Positions 5,805 to 10,169 of a stretch of 10,169 nucleotides of DNA are shown here, one piece after another. The position numbers were made by a program, and so were the translations under genes. The notes beneath the pieces were generated by a model. That model was not told the origin of the DNA. It did no database searches and was given only the letters and a program-made list of their open reading frames with translations. Source of the DNA: a bacterium (GTDB taxonomy: Bacteria > Pseudomonadota > Alphaproteobacteria > Caulobacterales > Hyphomonadaceae); the NCBI GenBank assembly GCA_030824255.1, contig JAVBYB010000226.1, positions 1 to 10,169 of the forward strand. Direction: 5' to 3'. How positions within the stretch are numbered: the first letter of the stretch is position 1; each line of letters begins with the position of its first letter.

Positions 5805-6523
5805 CCAAAGCCACCGATGACGCCCTGGATAACCAGCGCCCATCCGTCGATCATCACGAACATCAGGAGTTTGATGGGCAGCGAGATCGTGGCTGGAGGC
5901 ACCATCATCATTCCAAGCGCAAGCAGGATGCTGGCGACGACAATTTCGATCAGGAGAAAGGGCAGGAGAACGACAAACCCGATCGTGAAGGAGACGCGTA
6001 GCTCGTTGAGAATGAACGCTGGCGCGAGTTTGAGAATGTCGACGCCGGCAGGTGAATCGGGCAGCGGTTCTTTTGCGAGGCTGTAGACGGTTGCGATGTC
6101 ATCATCGCGTGTTTGCGCGAGCATAAACGTCTTCAGAGGTGCGGAGCCCCGCTCGATGGCGGCTTCTAGGCCAATCTCGCTCTTCAGAAGGGGTTGCAAC
6201 GCGTCCGTGTTGATCGCGCCCATGGTCGGGGCCATCACGAAAGCCGTCAGGAAGATCGCGAGGCTGACGAGAACAGAATTAGGGGGAGTCTCTGGCATGC
6301 CAAACGCGTGCCGGACCATGGCCAGCACGACGGCGATCCGGATGAAGCTCGTCATGCTGATGAACACTGCAGGGATCAGTGCGAGAAGCGTCAGCAGAAC
6401 GACGGTACGGATCAATTCGGGTGTCTGCCCCGCTTCCGCGGGAAGAACCTCTTGTGCATGCGCCTCCGGGAGGCCGGCCAAGACAATGGCCAGAACAGTA
6501 AGGACAAAGGTGACGCGCTTCAC
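5801..6523 (-). CDS. fliP: Flagellar biosynthetic protein FliP
   Basis: A 240-residue inner-membrane protein of the type III export gate, which forms the FliP-FliQ-FliR pore. It has a cleavable-type signal peptide at residues 1-23 (ending AHA|QE). Conserved family blocks follow: MTSFIRIAVVLAMVRHAFG (about 57-75), ETPPNSVLVSLAIFLTAFVM (78-97), LLPFLLIEIVVASILLALG (186-204) and MMMVPPATISLPIKLLMFVM (205-224), then DGWALV. Length and motif order match normal FliP. The start is a GTG at 6523 that overlaps the fliO stop (GTGA), with GGAGA upstream. The next gene overlaps its stop by four bases. The partners fliQ and fliR, often directly downstream in other genomes, are not in this window. Confidence 0.97.
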   Translation of the reverse strand: MKRVTFVLTVLAIVLAGLPEAHAQEVLPAEAGQTPELIRTVVLLTLLALIPAVFISMTSFIRIAVVLAMVRHAFGMPETPPNSVLVSLAIFLTAFVMAPTMGAINTDALQPLLKSEIGLEAAIERGSAPLKTFMLAQTRDDDIATVYSLAKEPLPDSPAGVDILKLAPAFILNELRVSFTIGFVVLLPFLLIEIVVASILLALGMMMVPPATISLPIKLLMFVMIDGWALVIQGVIGGFG

Positions 6524-6939
6524 GATTGCGTCTCCGGCGTCGGGATGTCGGTCGCGGTGTACTGCGGGCGATCGCTAACAACTGTGCAGCTGTTGGCGGT
6601 GATCACGACGAGATACTCTCGTCCGCCAGACGTGAACCGGCAAGCATCAGCGTGCGGGCTGACGCGCCGCGTTTCAAGCACCATGATAGAATCGCGCGTG
6701 GACTGGGTGGCGCCCACCCGCAACATCGCACGGAATGACGGAAGAGGTCGGCCAGATCGACGCTTCATCAATAGTGCAATCGCGAAAGCGGCAAGCGAGC
6801 ACAGGATCAGACCGGCAAAAATCTGAGCAATCGGAATATCGATCGACCGGGCGCCGCCAAGTTCCTGCGCGGAGGCGACCTGTGCGGGCGCGATGAATAA
6901 GCCCAACGGCAACGCAAGGCAAAGTCGCGCCGAGGTCAT
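6520..6939 (-). CDS. fliO: FliO-like flagellar assembly protein
   Basis: A 139-residue membrane protein preceding fliP, the usual place of fliO, whose product helps assemble the FliP ring. A signal peptide at residues 1-24 (ending VASA|QE) is followed by a short outside segment, one membrane helix at about 37-58 (IFAGLILCSLAAFAIALLM), a basic stretch and a small cytoplasmic domain with the family's SIMVLETRRVSP...REYLVVIT pattern at about 84-113. A longer frame opens at 6999 inside fliN, but the ATG at 6939 gives the clean signal peptide and lies one base after the fliN stop. FliO sequences vary strongly, so the call rests on topology, domain pattern and position between fliN and fliP together. 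Confidence 0.88.
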   Translation of the reverse strand: MTSARLCLALPLGLFIAPAQVASAQELGGARSIDIPIAQIFAGLILCSLAAFAIALLMKRRSGRPLPSFRAMLRVGATQSTRDSIMVLETRRVSPHADACRFTSGGREYLVVITANSCTVVSDRPQYTATDIPTPETQS

Positions 6940-6940
6940 G

Positions 6941-7219
6941 TCAGGCGATCTCAACAATACGAACTGCATACTTGTCGCCGACTGACACAAGCTCTCCATG
7001 TGCGAACCGAACGCCGTTCACGCGGAGCTCAACAGGATCTGCAAGAGTTGCTGAAAGCGGCAAGATATCGTTCGCCTTGAGGCGGTGGAGTTCTGCCAGA
7101 GTAAAGACTGTGTCCCCCACAAACACCTCGACCTTTACATCGATACTTTCCGACAACGCGGGTCTTGTCGCCGTATCATTTTCGATATGCGTTCCGCGCT
7201 CAAATCCGTTCAGAGTCAT
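6941..7219 (-). CDS. fliN: Flagellar motor switch / C-ring protein FliN
   Basis: A 92-residue protein with a SpoA (FliN/FliM C-terminal) domain covering about residues 25-92. Typical blocks are VKVEVFVGDTVFTLAELHRL, then ILPLSATLADPVELRVNG, then GELVSVGDKYAVRIVEI. FliN forms the bottom of the C-ring and helps dock the export ATPase complex. The N-terminal extension is short (24 residues), so this is the small form of the family. The ATG at 7219 overlaps the stop of the FliM-like gene (ATGA), and the two products are expected to form SpoA-SpoA dimers. The ribosome binding site is weak, so expression probably relies on translational coupling. Confidence 0.94.
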   Translation of the reverse strand: MTLNGFERGTHIENDTATRPALSESIDVKVEVFVGDTVFTLAELHRLKANDILPLSATLADPVELRVNGVRFAHGELVSVGDKYAVRIVEIA

Positions 7220-8001
7220 GCTGCGCCGCCGCTATGTTTTCTGGTTGAGTGAAGGAGCAACGAAGAACCTTTGCGGTGAACGCCAATTGCTCCTCTCGAG
7301 TAAGGCTGACCGTCAAGCACAACCTCAAGTGGGTCTGCGAGGCGGCGATCCAGTACAAGCACATCGCCTTTGGAGAGCGTTTGAAGGTCAGACACGACGA
7401 TACCACATCCTCCGACGCGTATGCCTACACGAACACGTTGCGACGCTATGGCGTGCTGGCGTGAAGCTAACGCGGGTCGATCCGGACTCGGTTTCGTAAG
7501 TCGCTTTCGTGCTGTTGCTGCAGGGCCTGCAGCGACACAGAGAAATCCGAAAGTGCCGCCGTGCCCCTGAATGCAGAACCTCAGTAGGGCAGGGGCGCTG
7601 GCTGCAAGCGTCTCCGTGCCAAGTGAATCGCTCCGTGTCTTTGTCGCAAAGACATCCGCAGCCGACGCGAGCAGGTCGCACCAGATGCGCCCGGCAAGCT
7701 GATCCAACAAAGCTCTATCAGTATCGATCGGCGCCTTTGCTGCTCTCTGCGATCGCAGCGCAGCCGCTGATAGTCTGAGACGCATCCGCGCATCAGCCAT
7801 TAGCCGAAGCCCGTCGCATTCCGTGCGCCAGCCCTGTGCGGGAACAACATCAAGCGGATTGGACGCCTCAAGTCGAACCGAGCATCGGCCGGTTCCCGTA
7901 ATCCAGCGGGAATGCCAGGATTCCACCAGGGAGGTGACCGCCATGGTGAGCGCGCCATCGAATAGCGCAGTCGGAGGCAGCCACGACTGCGCAGTCATCA
8001 T
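7216..8001 (-). CDS. Short FliM/SctQ-like SpoA-domain C-ring protein
   Basis: A 261-residue protein whose C-terminal part (about residues 186-252) is a SpoA domain: RVRVGIRVGGCGIVVSDLQT, then KGDVLVLDRRLADPLEVVLD, then GQPYSRGAIGV. Usual FliM proteins have about 320-370 residues with an N-terminal CheY-binding peptide of the EIDALL type and a CheC-like middle domain. Here no such peptide is visible, and the first 180 residues are Ala/Arg-rich and diverged. In length and layout it resembles SctQ/YscQ of non-flagellar type III systems as much as FliM. Position between flgE and fliN supports the FliM role in a flagellum. It starts at ATG 8001 (a second ATG follows directly), overlapping the flgE stop, with CGAGG upstream. 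Confidence 0.75.
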   Translation of the reverse strand: MMTAQSWLPPTALFDGALTMAVTSLVESWHSRWITGTGRCSVRLEASNPLDVVPAQGWRTECDGLRLMADARMRLRLSAAALRSQRAAKAPIDTDRALLDQLAGRIWCDLLASAADVFATKTRSDSLGTETLAASAPALLRFCIQGHGGTFGFLCVAAGPAATARKRLTKPSPDRPALASRQHAIASQRVRVGIRVGGCGIVVSDLQTLSKGDVLVLDRRLADPLEVVLDGQPYSRGAIGVHRKGSSLLLHSTRKHSGGAA

Positions 8002-9155
8002 CCTTGGCCTCGGATGCCGAACAGTTGCTGGATCATGTCGTTTGATGCGCTAACTATCTGCGAGGAGGCTTGAAAGCCGCGCTGAACCAGGATGAGGTCG
8101 CCAAACTCCTGCGACAGCTCGACATTCGAAGCCTCAAGCCGGTTAGACACCACACGGCCTACACTATCGTGGGCGCTTGTAAGGTAGTCGACCTGAACAC
8201 CACGGTGGACGAATAACCCCCCATCCCTGATGTCCAGCATCTGGGGGTCCCGAAAGCTTGCGATTGCCACCGGACCAAGCACCTTATTCTGCTCATTGGA
8301 GTAGGTAATCTCAAGCTGGCCGGCATCGTTCACCGCAATTGCCGTGATCGCTCCAACGCCATGGCCATCCGTTTCAGCCGCACGCAACGTCGAGACCTCG
8401 CCGGACGAGAACGAGGTGACATTCGTAGAGAAGTCCAGCGCCACCGACTTGCCCGAAGACGTCTCAGTGTAGGTTAGCGTCGACGTCGTCGGATCAATGA
8501 TGCCGTTGTTGAATTTCAATGACTGACGGCCCACTTCGACGGACGCTCCGTTGAGGACAATTACCCGCCATTCGCCGGCCGGCATGGTCGTGTCGCGTTC
8601 AAACCGCACCTGCCACGTATCGGCGGCTCCGAGGCCGTCATACACTTGGATGTTGGAGACGCTGAAGCTTGTTGCCGTCGATGACAGGTTGTCCGCGAAC
8701 TTTACAGTTGTGGTTTTCTGCGGCGCATCCGTGCGATGAGCGTTAACCGAGACTTCTTTCGGTTTTCCATGCTCGTCCAGAATGGCAAGCCTATAGTCTG
8801 TGCCGGCCAACACGATGAACCCTTCTGGGTCAACTTCGAAGCTTCCGGTGCGCGTGAAGACCTGTTCGCCATTTTTGAGCAGCACCATGAAGCCGCCGCC
8901 ATCAACCGCAAGGTCGAGAGAGCGATCGCTTTGGCGTAGCTCGCCTTGGGCGAAGTCTATTGTCCCACTGCCGAGCGACACGCCCTGGCCAATGCCGTTG
9001 CGCGAGCCGCCATTGTCTCCGTAGAGATTGGCGAAACTCAGCGTGTTCGACTTGAACCCGGTAGTGTTGATGTTGGTGATGTTGTTGCTGATCTGCTTGA
9101 GGCCGCCTGAGAAGGCGTTCATGCCACTCAGGCCGATGAAGATTGATCCAAACAT
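7998..9155 (-). CDS. flgE: Flagellar hook protein FlgE
   Basis: A 385-residue secreted rod/hook-class protein. The N-terminus has the family signature: MFGSIFIGLSGMNAFSGGL, then QISNNITNINTTGFKSNTLS. FAQGELRQSDRSLDLAVDGG, then GFMVLL and TRTGSFEVDPEGFIV follow at about 70-115. The C-terminus ends with SNRLEASNVELSQEFGDLIL, then VQRGFQASSQIVSASNDMIQ, the helical segment that packs in the hook core. The middle (about 130-320) is the variable outer domain. Length fits short hook proteins. The flgF/flgG rod family shares the ends, but the size and the flgD neighbour favour FlgE. The ATG at 9155 overlaps the flgD stop (TAATG), with a strong GGAGG site eight bases upstream. Confidence 0.93.
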   Translation of the reverse strand: MFGSIFIGLSGMNAFSGGLKQISNNITNINTTGFKSNTLSFANLYGDNGGSRNGIGQGVSLGSGTIDFAQGELRQSDRSLDLAVDGGGFMVLLKNGEQVFTRTGSFEVDPEGFIVLAGTDYRLAILDEHGKPKEVSVNAHRTDAPQKTTTVKFADNLSSTATSFSVSNIQVYDGLGAADTWQVRFERDTTMPAGEWRVIVLNGASVEVGRQSLKFNNGIIDPTTSTLTYTETSSGKSVALDFSTNVTSFSSGEVSTLRAAETDGHGVGAITAIAVNDAGQLEITYSNEQNKVLGPVAIASFRDPQMLDIRDGGLFVHRGVQVDYLTSAHDSVGRVVSNRLEASNVELSQEFGDLILVQRGFQASSQIVSASNDMIQQLFGIRGQG

Positions 9156-9598
9156 TAGTCGTCCTCCGCAACCCGGTTGATGCTTGAAAGTGCAAGATTC
9201 GCAATTGTCTGGTTTTGTCCTGTCTCGATGGTCAAGCGTGGTTCGCCAGACTGAAACGAGATCGACCTGACCACGCCCGAGAGGACTGTTTCTCCAGTTG
9301 GTATATCTACCTTCCGGCCCAAGAGGCTCGTTGCCTGACCGGTCGCAGCCGCCTGAATCAGGCCCTGCAAGCTGTCGTTGGCGGCTTGCCCCTGCTGAAT
9401 CTGTGAAAACTGCGCGAGCTGTGACACGAACTCAAAGTTTTCCATTGGCTTGAGCGGGTCTTGGTAGGTGAGCTGGGTGAGGACGATCCGCAGCAGATCT
9501 TCGAAGCCCATCCCGAATGCTTCTGTCGCCGATGTTTGTGATGACTGCGCGGTCGTTTGCGTCGAGGGACCAACTGTTGAAATTGGGTCAATAGCCAT
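9155..9598 (-). CDS. flgD: Hook assembly scaffold (hook cap) protein FlgD
   Basis: A 147-residue protein with the FlgD core: FEDLLRIVLTQLTYQDPLKP, then MENFEFVSQLAQFSQIQQGQ at about residues 32-71, followed by the SLLGRKVDIP strand. Many enterobacterial FlgD proteins have about 220-230 residues with an added Fn3/Ig-like domain; that insert is absent here, as in several alphaproteobacteria. The frame is open from an ATG at 9646, but the ATG at 9598 is preferred because GAGGAG lies nine bases before it and the family begins there. It overlaps the end of the upstream gene by 11 bases. FlgD is exported and caps the growing hook, so coupling to flgE fits its role. Confidence 0.93.
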   Translation of the reverse strand: MAIDPISTVGPSTQTTAQSSQTSATEAFGMGFEDLLRIVLTQLTYQDPLKPMENFEFVSQLAQFSQIQQGQAANDSLQGLIQAAATGQATSLLGRKVDIPTGETVLSGVVRSISFQSGEPRLTIETGQNQTIANLALSSINRVAEDD

Positions 9599-10169
9599 CA
9601 GCAACATCTCCTCGCGGGCGGCTATGGTGACCGATGGGCCGCTCATGAACGACTAGCTCCGCACCCGGGGGAGCTATCGCATCGAGAATGTCCTGAGCGC
9701 GCTCGCTCAGTTTTTGTCGTTCGTCTTCCGCGCAAACAGGCAGATGTATGTGAATACGAAGCGTATCGCCTATGAGTTCTAGTGAAATGGAAACGCCAGA
9801 TCCGAGGGTGCTCAGCGCATCGGTAATGCGCGCAACTTTCGAGGTCGACAGTCGTGTGATGACGCTTTCGGGGCTGTCGGCTGCAGCTTGCTCCATCGCC
9901 CGAGGTACAAATGTGGGCGCTCCCCGTTGAGCGGGCGCGGCGATCCGCATAGCACGGCGCCCAAGATTGCTCACCACGATTGGCGATTCACGCGTGTCAT
10001 GGCTGCTGTAGGAAAACTGGGCGGGTTCTAACGTTGTGGAAGATTTCCCCCACGAATTGTCTAAGATATGCGTATTCAGTTCCTCGGCGACGCGGGGTGG
10101 AATTGTTTGGAGCGCATCATCGCCATTTGAGGTTGTCCCCCTTTCAAAGCCGAGCGTTCCCGTTTCTGA
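9588..10169 (-). CDS. fliK: FliK-like hook-length control protein (5' end outside the window)
   Basis: The minus-strand frame is open from 9588 to the window edge, giving 193 visible residues and no start. A GTG at 9977 exists but is probably internal, because the frame upstream of it stays open and protein-like. The upstream part is polar and Ser/Thr/Pro-rich (for example LEPAQFSYSSHDTRESPIV), as in the disordered FliK ruler region. A small C-terminal domain follows, with strands around VSISLELIGDTLRIHIHLPV and a helix ERQKLSERAQDILDAI, similar in layout to the FliK substrate-switch domain. The Gly/Asn-rich tail normally found after that domain is not obvious. The call rests mainly on position directly upstream of flgD and flgE; sequence identity to FliK is weak. 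Confidence 0.65.
   Translation of the reverse strand, partial: SETGTLGFERGTTSNGDDALQTIPPRVAEELNTHILDNSWGKSSTTLEPAQFSYSSHDTRESPIVVSNLGRRAMRIAAPAQRGAPTFVPRAMEQAAADSPESVITRLSTSKVARITDALSTLGSGVSISLELIGDTLRIHIHLPVCAEDERQKLSERAQDILDAIAPPGAELVVHERPIGHHSRPRGDVADGY

Noticed and set aside
6096..6826. Long plus-strand frames opposite fliP and fliO
   Set aside because: fliP and fliO are firmly identified on the other strand. The plus-strand products show no domain and biased composition.
7216..8001. Non-flagellar type III secretion (SctQ) as the identity of the locus
   Set aside because: FlgD and FlgE next to it are hook proteins specific to flagella, so the SctQ-like gene most likely serves a flagellar C-ring.
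1..10169. CRISPR arrays, tRNA or rRNA genes, prophage attachment sites
   Set aside because: No regularly spaced repeats, cloverleaf-like sequences or rRNA motifs were noticed on either strand when reading through.

Overview
The window looks like part of a GC-rich proteobacterial genome, most likely an alphaproteobacterium. The support is the short FlgD without an Ig-like domain, the style of the IS66 transposase and the flagellar gene set. This is inference from protein character; no species can be named from the sequence alone.

Left part (1-2667), an accessory toxin/immunity island. The window opens inside the 3' end of a large secreted toxin gene. Its C-terminal module looks like a polymorphic toxin, possibly of the ADP-ribosyltransferase (ART) fold, and a small immunity-like gene follows. 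On the opposite strand is a DUF4291 family gene, which shares a palindromic double stop codon with that immunity gene. Next comes a second, orphan ART-like toxin module with visible Arg, Ser and E-x-E motifs. It has no proper start, and its upstream reading frame appears broken by one base at a run of five T. It is followed by its own immunity-like gene. This is the layout expected of exchanged or displaced toxin C-terminal cassettes.

Middle (about 2700-4140), mobile-element debris. An IS66 family element is internally deleted: the start of tnpA is joined out of frame to the C-terminal half of the tnpC transposase, and tnpB is missing. A perfect hairpin sits immediately before the tnpA start. 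Beyond the right end of the element is a short coding-like scrap of an unidentified gene.

Right part (4123-10169), a flagellar operon on the minus strand. In transcription order it encodes a FliK-like protein (cut by the window edge), FlgD, FlgE, a short FliM/SctQ-like SpoA protein, FliN, FliO, FliP, a FliA-type sigma factor, a TPR protein and a small helical protein. Most neighbours overlap by 1-11 bases at their stop/start codons, so the set is probably translated as a coupled unit. It supplies hook assembly (FliK, FlgD, FlgE), C-ring/export-sorting parts (FliM-like, FliN), export-gate parts (FliO, FliP), a regulator and two candidate accessory or chaperone proteins. The sigma gene sits directly after fliP where fliQ/fliR are commonly found, and the FliM-like protein is short and lacks the usual N-terminal CheY-binding motif. 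The operon is therefore not a textbook arrangement. Its promoter lies outside the window.
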